From assembly GCA_036520835.1 (NCBI GenBank), contig DATDIX010000041.1, forward strand, positions 22,773-86,772: a stretch of DNA of 64,000 nt, read 5' to 3'. Origin of the DNA: VBAT01 sp036520835. Lineage in GTDB: Bacteria; Bacteroidota; Bacteroidia; Chitinophagales; Chitinophagaceae. This document shows positions 19,339 to 27,466 of the stretch, one piece after another; the first letter of the stretch is position 1; every line of letters begins with the position of its first letter. The translations under genes were made by a program, and so were the position numbers. The notes beneath the pieces were generated by a model. That model was given only the letters and a program-made list of their open reading frames with translations, made no database searches and had not been told where the DNA came from.

Positions 19339-20649
19339 CTATAGCTTTTTAGTTTCAGATTTCCTTTTCCACCAATTATATAAACCATAGCATGCCACGC
19401 CTGCCAGCATGCAAATCAATACATCCCTTAATTCTGTCAGTTTGCTGAAGGTTAGTAGCCATGCCGTGAGAATCACGCCGGCAATGCCCGCAGCATAACC
19501 ATATCGGAGTGTAAAATGATCGCCGCCCGGTTTTTTCTTCCGGAGTTTTATCATCGAAGCGCATACTATTAAATAAACACAGGTGCGGACGATGGCGCCG
19601 ATAGCAAGGGCCGCTATAAATGACCATACTAATGAAAAGGCAGCAATGATCAGTGAAAAAACAACCAGGGAAACAGTAGGTGTGAGATACCTGGGATGGA
19701 TGGTAGAAAATACCGGGGGCAACTGTCCTTCCTTACTCAATGCAAAAGGTAAACGGGAACCGGACAATACAATAGCATTTAAGGCGCCGAGTATGGAAAT
19801 GACGGCGCCAATGACGATCAGTCCACCACCACTGCGCCCCATGAATCCGCTGGCTGCTTCCGCCACAGGTTTTTCGGAAGAGGCCAATCCCGGCAACGTG
19901 CCGATACATACCAGTTGTATAAGAAAGTAAAAAAATGCGATAAAAGCAGAAGCGGTGATCAATGCAAAGGGCAGGTTCTTTTTCGGGTTCTGTATTTCAC
20001 CGGAGTTGACCAGTACGGCTTCAAATCCTCCGAAAGCAAAGACCAGTAATAGCACTGATGTTGAAAATGCATCCAGCGAAGGCGCAGGGCCCGGCGAAAA
20101 CAAAGGCGTCTGCAGGTTAAACAAACCGATCACTACAAAAAGTGTAAGCGGGAGCAGCTTGGCGATAGTAAGTATATTGTTTACTCTCGTGGTGTTTTTA
20201 ACACCAATATGATTGATAAGGGTAAGCGCTACTGTAACAAAAAGGATGCATATACCCCTGATGAGCGGGTCATTAAAAGAGCCGGAGAAAAAAGAAAGAT
20301 AAATGACGATCAGGTTGACGAGGGAAGCAAAGTTAAAAATGCGGCTGAGCAGCAACAGCCATCCCATCAGGTAAGCGGGAAAAGGCCCAAAAGCATTTAA
20401 TGTATACAGGTAAGGTCCGCCGGTCTTGTCAAAACGGGAACTGACCTCGGCAAAACAAAAGATAATGATCATGATCACGATAGCGCAGGCAAAAAAAGCC
20501 AGCAGGCTATATACACCCGATAAAGCAAATACTTTGGAAGGCAACCCAAATATGCCGGCGCCGATGATGCTGTTGATCATCAGCAACACCACTTCCCATT
20601 TGCGGATGCTCCGGTTGAGACCTATAGCAGGTGGTTTTTCGGTATTCAT
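19339..20649 (-). CDS. APC superfamily amino acid permease
   Basis: The 436-residue protein has about twelve hydrophobic helices. It opens with the APC helix 1 motif INSIIGAGIFGLPSKVFA and has the helix 6-region motif FGGFEAVLVNSGEIQNPKKNLPFAL. This is the usual architecture of an inner-membrane amino acid/cation symporter or antiporter; the substrate is not evident. Its start overlaps the stop of the DUF6090 gene by 4 bases, so it is the last gene of a minus-strand operon with the two DUF6090 genes. Confidence 0.9.
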   Translation of the reverse strand: MNTEKPPAIGLNRSIRKWEVVLLMINSIIGAGIFGLPSKVFALSGVYSLLAFFACAIVIMIIIFCFAEVSSRFDKTGGPYLYTLNAFGPFPAYLMGWLLLLSRIFNFASLVNLIVIYLSFFSGSFNDPLIRGICILFVTVALTLINHIGVKNTTRVNNILTIAKLLPLTLFVVIGLFNLQTPLFSPGPAPSLDAFSTSVLLLVFAFGGFEAVLVNSGEIQNPKKNLPFALITASAFIAFFYFLIQLVCIGTLPGLASSEKPVAEAASGFMGRSGGGLIVIGAVISILGALNAIVLSGSRLPFALSKEGQLPPVFSTIHPRYLTPTVSLVVFSLIIAAFSLVWSFIAALAIGAIVRTCVYLIVCASMIKLRKKKPGGDHFTLRYGYAAGIAGVILTAWLLTFSKLTELRDVLICMLAGVACYGLYNWWKRKSETKKL

Positions 20650-21530
20650 TCCAGGTGGTATTCTTTTTTTAACAGCACAAGTAAGTTTTCAGCCTGGGAT
20701 AAAAATATTCTCTCTTCTCTTCTTGCAGACTTGTTGATCGATTTGACAGGATACAATTTAAAATTGAACTCACGCAGATCACCCGGAGTAAACGGAGCCA
20801 AATCGGGATTATCAGTTGGACGGATGACATTATTGTTTTGATCCAGCATTTTATCAAAAACAAGGGCATCTAAAATTTTTGCTGCAGCCTCCGAATATGA
20901 TTGCATCAATTCTTCTTCTGTTTCTACTTGTCTTACCAGGTTCCTGAGGCCAACATCGTAGCTTGCAATACTATCAGCAACTTTCCTTTTGCGGATCAGG
21001 CGAAGACCTCCAGCATTCTTTAACTGCTGGAGCGTTCCGTCGTTGGGTACAAAACGAAGCGAAATGCGCCGGGTCACCGAAATGGCGTGATAATAAATAT
21101 CGCCGGTTTGCTGAGGTTGGTTATTTAATAAAAAAGATAAGGAGTCGAGCCGTTGTTCTCTCCGGTTGCGTACCCCGATAATATTGTTAAGCCGGGACGT
21201 ATCAGCAGCTATATCATTGATCAGTGAACGGATGAATTGTTTCTCCCTGTCATTTTCAATCTTATGCTCCAATTGATACTCTGCCAGGAAGCCGCAGAAT
21301 ACGGCAAGAAATAACATGAAGAACTGGAAAAGATACTCCTTCCATTTTTTCTGGTGATGAACGTGGCCGTGGTGGTGGACTTCCATGGTGTTGGTTTCTT
21401 GTTGCTGGTTACTGGTTGCTGGTTTAGGCGCATGGCTGTCTTCGGGAAAATGCTCTTTCACATTTTCTTTATTGGAATTTGAAATTTGTTCTTTAGGATC
21501 TCCTTCCGGTATGTTTTTTTCTTCACTCAT
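20646..21530 (-). CDS. DUF6090-type membrane protein (copy 1)
   Basis: A disordered ~50-residue N-terminus leads into a His-rich patch (EVHHHGHVHH), one hydrophobic helix (LFQFFMLFLAVFCGFLAEYQLEH), and a ~200-residue domain rich in charged helices. The same arrangement is repeated in the next gene upstream. Part of the disordered N-terminus (ATSNQQQETN) is encoded by a GTTGCTGGTTACTGG-type repeat. The family is common in Bacteroidota and has no known function. It overlaps its neighbours on both sides, by 4 and 8 bases. Confidence 0.8.
   Translation of the reverse strand: MSEEKNIPEGDPKEQISNSNKENVKEHFPEDSHAPKPATSNQQQETNTMEVHHHGHVHHQKKWKEYLFQFFMLFLAVFCGFLAEYQLEHKIENDREKQFIRSLINDIAADTSRLNNIIGVRNRREQRLDSLSFLLNNQPQQTGDIYYHAISVTRRISLRFVPNDGTLQQLKNAGGLRLIRKRKVADSIASYDVGLRNLVRQVETEEELMQSYSEAAAKILDALVFDKMLDQNNNVIRPTDNPDLAPFTPGDLREFNFKLYPVKSINKSARREERIFLSQAENLLVLLKKEYHLE
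21393..21425. repeat. GTTACTGGTTGCTGG-type repeat inside a DUF6090 gene
   Basis: The stretch is a string of near-repeats of GTTGCTGGTTACTG, read in frame on the minus strand as part of the disordered N-terminus. The same words occur at 58365-58392 inside another coding sequence. Confidence 0.5.
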
Positions 21531-22509
21531 TTTCCAGGGAATAATTTTCTCTTAAAGCCTGTAAAAGATTGCGATTGGCTATTATGTAATCATTCATATT
21601 CAGGGTTCGGCTTGAGATCAGCATTGTTTTATAAAACATGATCATATTCACCACTTCGCCCCTGTCAAAAGAAGGCAGGTTTAATATACTTGCCTTTATG
21701 ATTGTATCTTTTTTCCGGTATTGGTTGACAAGGTTCATATGATAGGCAGTTGAATCCAGTTTTTGCAAATCATTTATCCACTTAAAGTCATAATGTTTCA
21801 GAATAAATGGTTTTATAGGGTTGGCAAAGAACTGGTATTCCTGCTCGTTCCTGTACCGGACATTGTTGATGGCGACACTGATATCGCCAAACAGCTTTTG
21901 CAATGTTGCATTTTTGAAATACCTGAGCGAACCCGAACCTTTGAGCTGGCTGAGAACTCCATCCTTTGGTTCAAACTTGTAACTGTTGATAAGATAAAAC
22001 ACGGTTGTATAGGCCGGGTAAAATTCTTTTGGCAACTTGGTTAATGAACTGTCCCTGATATAGCGGCCCAGGTAATCACAGTCTTTTTCCTTGTCCAGCC
22101 TTGCATTGATCTTATTGGTAACCGCAATGGAGTCTGCAAAAAATTCATCGTATAATGCTTTGGCATACTCTTTTTCCCGCTGATGTTCTATAGTATGTTC
22201 CAACTGGTACTCTGCTAAAAATCCGCAGAACACAGCGAGGAATAACATCAGGAACTGGAAAAGATATTCCTTCCATTTCTTTTTTTCGTGTACGTGGCCG
22301 TGGTGGTGGACTTCCATGTTTTTGGTTTCTTGTTGTTGAGCCTGCCCCGAACTTGATTCGGGGTTACTGGTTTCCGGTTTTGGTGCATGGCTATCTTCAG
22401 GAAAATGTTCCTGTGAACCTCCGGCGCTGATATTTTCATCGCGGTAGCCGTCAGGATGGCCTTTCTCACCGCCCGGTAGGGAATTTTTATTTTCGGTTTG
22501 TTCTTCCAT
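21523..22509 (-). CDS. DUF6090-type membrane protein (copy 2)
   Basis: This 328-residue paralog has the same plan as its downstream neighbour. It has a disordered, charged N-terminus containing EHFPEDSHAPKP, a His-rich patch EVHHHGHVH, one membrane helix (LFQFLMLFLAVFCGFLAEYQLEH) and a C-terminal helical domain. The N-terminus is about 20 residues longer because a palindromic CCGAA/TTCGG element is translated within it (NPESSSGQAQ). It is the first gene of the three-gene minus-strand operon with the APC permease. Confidence 0.8.
   Translation of the reverse strand: MEEQTENKNSLPGGEKGHPDGYRDENISAGGSQEHFPEDSHAPKPETSNPESSSGQAQQQETKNMEVHHHGHVHEKKKWKEYLFQFLMLFLAVFCGFLAEYQLEHTIEHQREKEYAKALYDEFFADSIAVTNKINARLDKEKDCDYLGRYIRDSSLTKLPKEFYPAYTTVFYLINSYKFEPKDGVLSQLKGSGSLRYFKNATLQKLFGDISVAINNVRYRNEQEYQFFANPIKPFILKHYDFKWINDLQKLDSTAYHMNLVNQYRKKDTIIKASILNLPSFDRGEVVNMIMFYKTMLISSRTLNMNDYIIANRNLLQALRENYSLENE
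22341..22363. repeat. Palindromic CCCCGAACTTGATTCGGGG element in a DUF6090 gene
   Basis: The inverted arms CCCCGAA and TTCGGGG enclose a short loop. The element is translated in frame on the minus strand. A related palindrome (TCCCGAATTCATTTCGGGA) lies at 48838-48860, within the DUF5522 coding tail. Confidence 0.6.
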
Positions 22510-22641
22510 ATCCCTGGCTGTTTAAAATTGTTTTACAGGAGCGGAGAAAGTTGGGATAGGATGACGGAACGAAGTATTCTCTAAATATAAATACTGTGAA
22601 CCGTTCCGGCAAATACCGGCAGATCAAAATCATCTGTTCCG

Positions 22642-22655
22642 GTGACCAAAGTCAC
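22642..22655. promoter_or_regulatory. Candidate Crp/Fnr-family operator
   Basis: GTGAC-CAAA-GTCAC is a perfect 5+5 inverted repeat with a 4-base spacer, in the gap before the 31-residue frame and the DUF2892 gene. TGA(C)N4(G)TCA is the general layout of Crp/Fnr-family sites. No regulator gene is in view, so the assignment is inference. Confidence 0.35.
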
Positions 22656-22700
22656 AATCCCGGGAAGGTTGTTGCTTTAAATTTATGTCCTGAAAAAGAA

Positions 22701-22796
22701 ATGAATAATAAGATTGCCCGGTTTGTTCTGCTGTGCATTACCTGTATAGCAATCATTGCAGCCATTGTGTGGATCGTTAAATGGATGAACCGATAG
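22701..22796 (+). CDS. Possible 31-residue single-span membrane peptide
   Basis: From the ATG at 22701 the peptide is a short Lys/Arg start, one hydrophobic helix (VLLCITCIAIIAAIVWIV) and a basic end KWMNR. The frame could open upstream at 22596 but that part does not look like protein. It ends 18 bases before the DUF2892 gene and lies downstream of the GTGAC/GTCAC palindrome. Only the position and the helix support it. Confidence 0.3.
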   Translation: MNNKIARFVLLCITCIAIIAAIVWIVKWMNR

Positions 22797-22814
22797 ATCA
22801 TAAAATAAAAATAT

Positions 22815-23030
22815 ATGAAACAAAACATGGGATCAACTGACCGGATACTACGCATCATTATCGCGGCCGTATTTGTGCTGTTATATTTTAATGGCATTGT
22901 TACCGGAACTGCAGGTATTGTCCTGCTGGTATTGAGCGGGGTGTTTGTGCTTACCAGCTTTATCGGCTTTTGCCCGCTCTATACAATTTTTGGGTTAAAT
23001 ACAGGTCCCCGTAAAGAGGGCTCAAAATAA
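22815..23030 (+). CDS. DUF2892 (YgaP-type) small membrane protein
   Basis: The 71-residue protein has two membrane helices and the hallmark segments of the inner-membrane DUF2892 domain: STDRILRIIIAAVF and GFCPLYTIFGLNT. In other bacteria this domain can be fused to or lie beside rhodanese sulfurtransferases. None is adjacent here. The invariant Cys-Pro is present. A hairpin and then a terminator follow the stop. Confidence 0.88.
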   Translation: MKQNMGSTDRILRIIIAAVFVLLYFNGIVTGTAGIVLLVLSGVFVLTSFIGFCPLYTIFGLNTGPRKEGSK

Positions 23031-23068
23031 ATCTGCCCCCGATGCGGGCAGATGTTGATTGGTGATGG

Positions 23069-23106
23069 AATAAAGGCAGGCCACCCGGTCTCGCCTTTAT
23101 TTCTTT
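23069..23106 (+). terminator. Intrinsic terminator after DUF2892
   Basis: AATAAAGGC and GCCTTTATT pair over 9 bases around a 15-base loop, and TTCTTT follows the downstream arm. It is placed to end the DUF2892 transcript. Confidence 0.6.
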
Positions 23107-23126
23107 ATGGTCATTAGTCATCTTGC

Positions 23127-23141
23127 CTGATCTATATCAAG
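23127..23141. promoter_or_regulatory. Fnr-box-like palindrome
   Basis: The core TGAT-CTAT-ATCA at 23128-23139 is a perfect inverted repeat and differs from the classical enteric Fnr consensus TTGAT-N4-ATCAA only at the first base. It lies about 340 bases before the two-component kinase. Whether it controls that gene or is fortuitous cannot be told. Confidence 0.35.
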
Positions 23142-23482
23142 TTTCTATACAATGTGTTTTTAAGGTGAACAATGGAAGCCGTTTCTAAAGTCAGTTAACT
23201 TTCAGTCCGGATTTTGCTGACGGTTTACAGTTGAATAACCATGAATAATATGGCCACGAAGATGAGCAAATTCTTTTTCATATACTGAGTATGTTTATGC
23301 AAGAAAACCCGGTTAAAGAAAGCGCTTTAAGCAGGAGTCAATAAACAACAGATCGGGGTATACAAACAACATAATAATGCCTGGTTGACCTTTTCCGGTC
23401 ATTGGTATACCACAAAGCCCATTCTATAGACCAAAACATTCAAAGGGAAAGATTTGCCGATATTTATCTCACAAATGACAGG

Positions 23483-24538
23483 ATGAAGCTATCGATCGAA
23501 AAAAAACGGTTTCAATTTTATCTGTGGGTTGGATTGGCCTGGGTATTATTATGGCTGTTTATTTATCTGGTAACGGAAACTGAGACATTTCTTGTAAGAG
23601 TTCCCAATGAAATTTGGCGGACCGTTTATCTTCTTGTTGTCAATTTTATATTTTTCGAATATGCCTGGCCTTTTATAACGGAGAAGAGGAAATATATCCT
23701 CTTCAACATTATTACCGGGCTTTTCCTTTTAGCCGTTCAGCTTATATTGCTTTCTTATGGCTTGTATGGCTGGAGGCAACTTGGCATCGGGTTACATATT
23801 TATACAGGGTTAAGACAGGACGACACAATAAGGCATGCAGTTTCTTACCAGACAGGGGGTGGTGTAATGTCCCTTTTCTTTTTTGGAATTATAATGCATA
23901 CTTATGATTACATAAAATTAAAACAGGCAGCACAGCAGCTTCGGATTGAAAAACAGCAGGCAGAACTGAATTATCTCAAGTCACAGACCAACCCGCATTT
24001 TTTATTCAACACTTTAAATAATATCTATTCATTGGCAAGGGATAAGTCCGACCTGGCCCCGGAATCCATTTTACGGCTGTCGAAAATACTACGGTTTATG
24101 CTGTACGAGACCGGTGGAGCGTATATCGCTATTGAACAGGAGATCAAAATTATCAGTGACTATATAGCCCTCGAGAAATTGCGTTACGATGATTCGTTGC
24201 GGATCAATTTTAACTACGACATTGAAGACATGAAGCAAGCGACACCTCCCCTGCTGCTGATCCCGTTAGTGGAAAATGCATTCAAACATGGTGTTTCTGA
24301 AACAAGAAATCATCCATTTGTAGATATTCATCTTTCAGTCAATAAGCGACAGTTAGCGTTTGAGGTAAAAAATTCTACTGAGGCATTTCCCGGGGATGGA
24401 AATGTAAAAGAGAATATTGGTCTCTCTAACCTGCGGCGCCAGCTGGAATTGCTCTATACAGATTATGATCTGTCTGTTCAACAAGCCGGGTCTGTGTTTA
24501 CAGCTACTTTAAAAATTAATCTTGCAAGCCATGTCTAA
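23483..24538 (+). CDS. LytS/YehU-type sensor histidine kinase
   Basis: The ATG at 23483 is chosen over a TTG at 23402. Four hydrophobic segments in the first ~140 residues form the membrane part. A helix then leads to the His_kinase motif SQTNPHFLFNTLNNIYSLA, whose His is the phosphoacceptor. A compact ATPase domain follows with PLVENAFKHG (N box) and ENIGLSNLRRQLELLY (G box). It overlaps the response regulator start by 8 bases, so the two genes form a translationally coupled two-component system. The input signal is unknown. Confidence 0.92.
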   Translation: MKLSIEKKRFQFYLWVGLAWVLLWLFIYLVTETETFLVRVPNEIWRTVYLLVVNFIFFEYAWPFITEKRKYILFNIITGLFLLAVQLILLSYGLYGWRQLGIGLHIYTGLRQDDTIRHAVSYQTGGGVMSLFFFGIIMHTYDYIKLKQAAQQLRIEKQQAELNYLKSQTNPHFLFNTLNNIYSLARDKSDLAPESILRLSKILRFMLYETGGAYIAIEQEIKIISDYIALEKLRYDDSLRINFNYDIEDMKQATPPLLLIPLVENAFKHGVSETRNHPFVDIHLSVNKRQLAFEVKNSTEAFPGDGNVKENIGLSNLRRQLELLYTDYDLSVQQAGSVFTATLKINLASHV

Positions 24539-25223
24539 AATAAAATGCATTATAGTAGAGGATGAGCCGCTGGCAGTAAAAGTTTTGTCAGATTATATTT
24601 TGCAGGTGCCGTTCCTGGAATTAGGAGGATCGTTTAAAGATGCTATCCTGGCAACTGACTATTTAAGGGAGAACACTATTGACCTGATATTTTTAGATAT
24701 TCACCTGCCTAAATTAAAAGGTATGGCTTTTTTAAAAACGCTTACCTATCCGCCTGCAGTAATTATCACCACCGCTTATCATCAATACGCCGTGGAAGGG
24801 TTTAGCCTGAACGTAACAGATTACCTGTTAAAGCCTTTTGACTTTGAACGGTTTTTAATAGCTGTAAATAAAGTAAAAACGGCAAGAAGCCAAAAACAGG
24901 AACCTGGTGAAAGCCCGGAGATAAAAGATCACCTGTTCCTGAATGTGCAGAAAAAGAAAGTAAAGATTTTATTCTCAGATATTTTTTATATTGAAAGCCA
25001 GCTGGAATACATCAGGATCGTTACAACAAAAAGAGTGTACCTGGCAAAAATGAGTACGAATGACATAGAGGTGCTTTTACCGGCACATCTCTTCAAAAGG
25101 ATCCACCGGTCTTTTATCATTTCAATAAACAAGATCGAATCATACACTGCCGAAATAGTGGAGGTGAACGGAGTATCTATTCCTATTGGCAGGAGCTACA
25201 GGGGAATTATTGAAAACCTGTAG
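24531..25223 (+). CDS. LytTR-family response regulator
   Basis: The receiver domain occupies residues ~1-120, with the phosphoacceptor Asp in LIFLDIHLPK and the conserved Lys in DYLLKPFDFERF. The C-terminal ~95 residues are a LytTR DNA-binding domain (IFYIESQLEYIRIVTTKRVYL ... HRSFIISINKI). The ATG at 24531 overlaps the end of the kinase gene; a TTG at 24522 is less likely. It is the cognate regulator of the upstream LytS-type kinase. Confidence 0.93.
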   Translation: MSKIKCIIVEDEPLAVKVLSDYILQVPFLELGGSFKDAILATDYLRENTIDLIFLDIHLPKLKGMAFLKTLTYPPAVIITTAYHQYAVEGFSLNVTDYLLKPFDFERFLIAVNKVKTARSQKQEPGESPEIKDHLFLNVQKKKVKILFSDIFYIESQLEYIRIVTTKRVYLAKMSTNDIEVLLPAHLFKRIHRSFIISINKIESYTAEIVEVNGVSIPIGRSYRGIIENL

Positions 25224-25270
25224 CTTTTGATGCCTGTTTGCCTGCATCCGGCGGCAAAGAAATTCTACCA

Positions 25271-25816
25271 TTAATCTTCTTTACTTCCTTTTTCTCCAAC
25301 AAACCACTGTTCTTTATTCCTGAAAAGGACATTGAAGGTGGTTAACGAACCATAGCACCGGGTGATGTATTGCTGGATATTCACTTTGTCTTCATCGCTC
25401 AATTTTTTATTACTGTTGATATTCTGCTCCAGCACCCGCAGCCGGTCACGCAGCATGACTATTTTATGAAAGAAATCAGCGATGGGGATCTCTTTTGGTT
25501 TTAAAGACTTATCAGCAGGTTGTATCATTAAAGTACCACCTGCCCATTTTTCACCGAGCGGAACATGCTCCGTGATGCCGCCCCACAGGCGGAGTATTTT
25601 CAGCAGCGATCTTTCCACCTCACTGTGGGTTTCTATTTCTTCCGTCACATTTTCAGGGATGATCTCATCCAGCTTCTCATCTGTCTTATCAATTTCTTTA
25701 ATACCATGATTGATGAAAGAGATAAGGTAAGTGGCAAAGCGGATACCCACGATCACACCCGGGCCATATTGGGTATGTTGTAATCTTGTGCCGATGCCAA
25801 GGGTTGCCTGTTCCAT
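25271..25816 (-). CDS. Hypothetical protein with N-terminal Tudor-like GxG segment
   Basis: The 181-residue soluble protein opens with GTRLQHTQYGPGVIVGI, a layout like the small beta-barrel (Tudor/KOW-like) found at the end of UvrD/PcrA helicases. The rest is helical and charged, with no catalytic motif seen. I do not recognise the family. Codon use matches its neighbours and the start ATG is well placed. Confidence 0.7.
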   Translation of the reverse strand: MEQATLGIGTRLQHTQYGPGVIVGIRFATYLISFINHGIKEIDKTDEKLDEIIPENVTEEIETHSEVERSLLKILRLWGGITEHVPLGEKWAGGTLMIQPADKSLKPKEIPIADFFHKIVMLRDRLRVLEQNINSNKKLSDEDKVNIQQYITRCYGSLTTFNVLFRNKEQWFVGEKGSKED

Positions 25817-25878
25817 ATACTGTTAATTATACACGTAAGTTATTTTAAAAAACCATTCATTCTTTTTCCGTGGCATAA

Positions 25879-25916
25879 AAAAGAAAGGGCAACTTATTTA
25901 AGTTGCCCTTTCTTTT
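25879..25916 (-). terminator. Intrinsic terminator of the T9SS cargo gene
   Basis: AAGAAAGGGCAACTT (25881-25895) pairs perfectly with AAGTTGCCCTTTCTT (25900-25914) around a 4-base loop. On the minus strand a run of T follows, ending transcription of the 25941-27122 gene. The A/T-rich flanks on both sides could make it bidirectional. Confidence 0.85.
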
Positions 25917-25940
25917 CAGCGAATGTTTCTTAAGGGATGG

Positions 25941-27122
25941 TTATTGTACAAGAATTTTATTTGTCAGTACGGCGCTTTCTGTCTGCAGCCTGATAAAATA
26001 TGCCTGGCGGCTGAGACCGGTAGAACTAAGGGTGACCAGGTGGCTTCCTGCTTCGCCTTGTTTGTTGGCCAATACTTTTACTTCCCTGCCTGCCATGTCT
26101 ACGATACTTAATCTTATTTTTTGTGCTGTTGGCAGATCAAAACGTATGGTAGTCGTTTGTGCGAACGGGTTAGGATAATTCTGGAATAAGGATACCTTTC
26201 CTTTTCCGGAAACTGACGCGGTGACAACAGAAGAATTTTTGGATCTTCCGTCAAAGTCAACCTGTTTCAGGCGATAATAATACAGGCCGGGTGCCAGTTG
26301 TTTATCGGTATAGCTGTAATTTTTTGTAACCGTGCTTTCACCGGCGCCATTTACAAACCCGATGGCATACCAGTCGGAACCATTGTTGCTGCGTTGTATC
26401 TCGAAACCTTTATTATTGGATTCAGAACTTGTTTTCCAGCTTACGGCAATATCATTATTTGTATTTATTGCCTTTATATCGTTAAGTGTTACGGGCAATG
26501 AAAAATCAGGCTGGAACCTGACATCTATCCAATAATTCGGGGCGCCACTGTTTGAATTGGGGAATGCGCCGTTTGCACTGTTAGTATAAACATAGACACC
26601 ATTGTGTGCCGGGTCGTTACTCCAGGCCAAGACTTTTATCGGGTCAGTGCCATAATCAGCGCCACCCTGGTCCTGCCATGTATCACCGGGAGGTTCGGCT
26701 GCATAGTCGCCAAAATTATTAAAAACGGAAGCTACAATAGTGTCTGCAGGAGTAATATGAACGGATACAGCCACTTCCTGCCAGCCATTTGCAGTTTCTG
26801 AAAAGGTAGCTTCTGCCAGCTTAGATGTTCCGTTATTGTTCCATATATGACCGATATGAAAACCAAGAATAGCGTCTCCCTTATAAAAACGAATACCGGT
26901 TATTGTGCCCGACTGGGTGACCCTGAACCTTACACCGGTTTCTATTCCAAAGCCATTAAAGTCATTTTGATCAACTGATGGATGAGATGTTGCAGGCGGG
27001 GAATTAGGAAAATTGATGGTATAGGTTTGAGCGTTGACAGCTACTGCACATGCCAGCATAAAAGCGAGAAGAAGAGCTGGTTTTTTACTTGACAGGAAGA
27101 AAGGGTAAAAATTCCTTTTCAT
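25941..27122 (-). CDS. Secreted DUF4082 domain protein with type IX secretion sorting tail
   Basis: A signal peptide (LLLAFMLACAVAVNAQ) leads to a DUF4082 domain (QSGTITGIRFYKGDAILGFHIG) that covers residues ~35-200. A fibronectin-type-like segment follows (NNDIAVSWKTSSESNNKGFEIQRS). The last ~80 residues are a type IX secretion sorting domain (FQNYPNPFAQTT ... GLSRQAYFIRL ... NKILVQ). The protein is exported through the outer membrane by the Bacteroidota T9SS and either released or anchored. DUF4082 is often associated with carbohydrate-related proteins, but the ligand is unknown. Confidence 0.9.
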   Translation of the reverse strand: MKRNFYPFFLSSKKPALLLAFMLACAVAVNAQTYTINFPNSPPATSHPSVDQNDFNGFGIETGVRFRVTQSGTITGIRFYKGDAILGFHIGHIWNNNGTSKLAEATFSETANGWQEVAVSVHITPADTIVASVFNNFGDYAAEPPGDTWQDQGGADYGTDPIKVLAWSNDPAHNGVYVYTNSANGAFPNSNSGAPNYWIDVRFQPDFSLPVTLNDIKAINTNNDIAVSWKTSSESNNKGFEIQRSNNGSDWYAIGFVNGAGESTVTKNYSYTDKQLAPGLYYYRLKQVDFDGRSKNSSVVTASVSGKGKVSLFQNYPNPFAQTTTIRFDLPTAQKIRLSIVDMAGREVKVLANKQGEAGSHLVTLSSTGLSRQAYFIRLQTESAVLTNKILVQ

Positions 27123-27466
27123 AAATAACAGATTTGGTGGTGAAAAATTATTGGTAATTCTTCAGGATGTTTTAGCGGTAATTTCGGAAGGAGATTGGAT
27201 GTGCTGCCGGGATATTTATATTATCCGGGCAGTATTGTACTATGGATCAGTTTATACAGTTGGCAAAATTATTCAGAATTAACGGTTTCGTCAAGTTTAA
27301 ACAGATATATTTTCTATATGGCAGACCGGGCAGGTTCAGTTTGGTTTAACAGATGTTGTAAAGACCCATCACCCTCACTATGCGGTCAATGAGCAGTGTA
27401 ACACCGGTTATCTTTTCATATAATTGATTTGAAAAAGAAACAATACAGTTGTTGCAGACGTTCAAA
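27123..27466. other. Gap with one inverted repeat, no gene
   Basis: The 344-base A/T-rich gap between two minus-strand genes holds an inverted repeat at 27204-27232 (CTGCCGGGATA / TATCCGGGCAG, one mismatch) that is not followed by a T run. It must also hold the promoter of the T9SS cargo gene, but no clear TAnnTTTG box was found. No protein-like frame is present. Confidence 0.5.

Larger units (their letters stand above)
23031..23482. other. Gap between DUF2892 and the LytS-type kinase
   Basis: The 450-base gap holds an inverted repeat ATCTGCCC/GGGCAGAT at 23031-23053, a terminator at 23069-23106, and an Fnr-like box at 23127-23141. No convincing reading frame is present: the frame running into the kinase from a TTG at 23402 has no protein-like character before the ATG at 23483. 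Confidence 0.6.
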
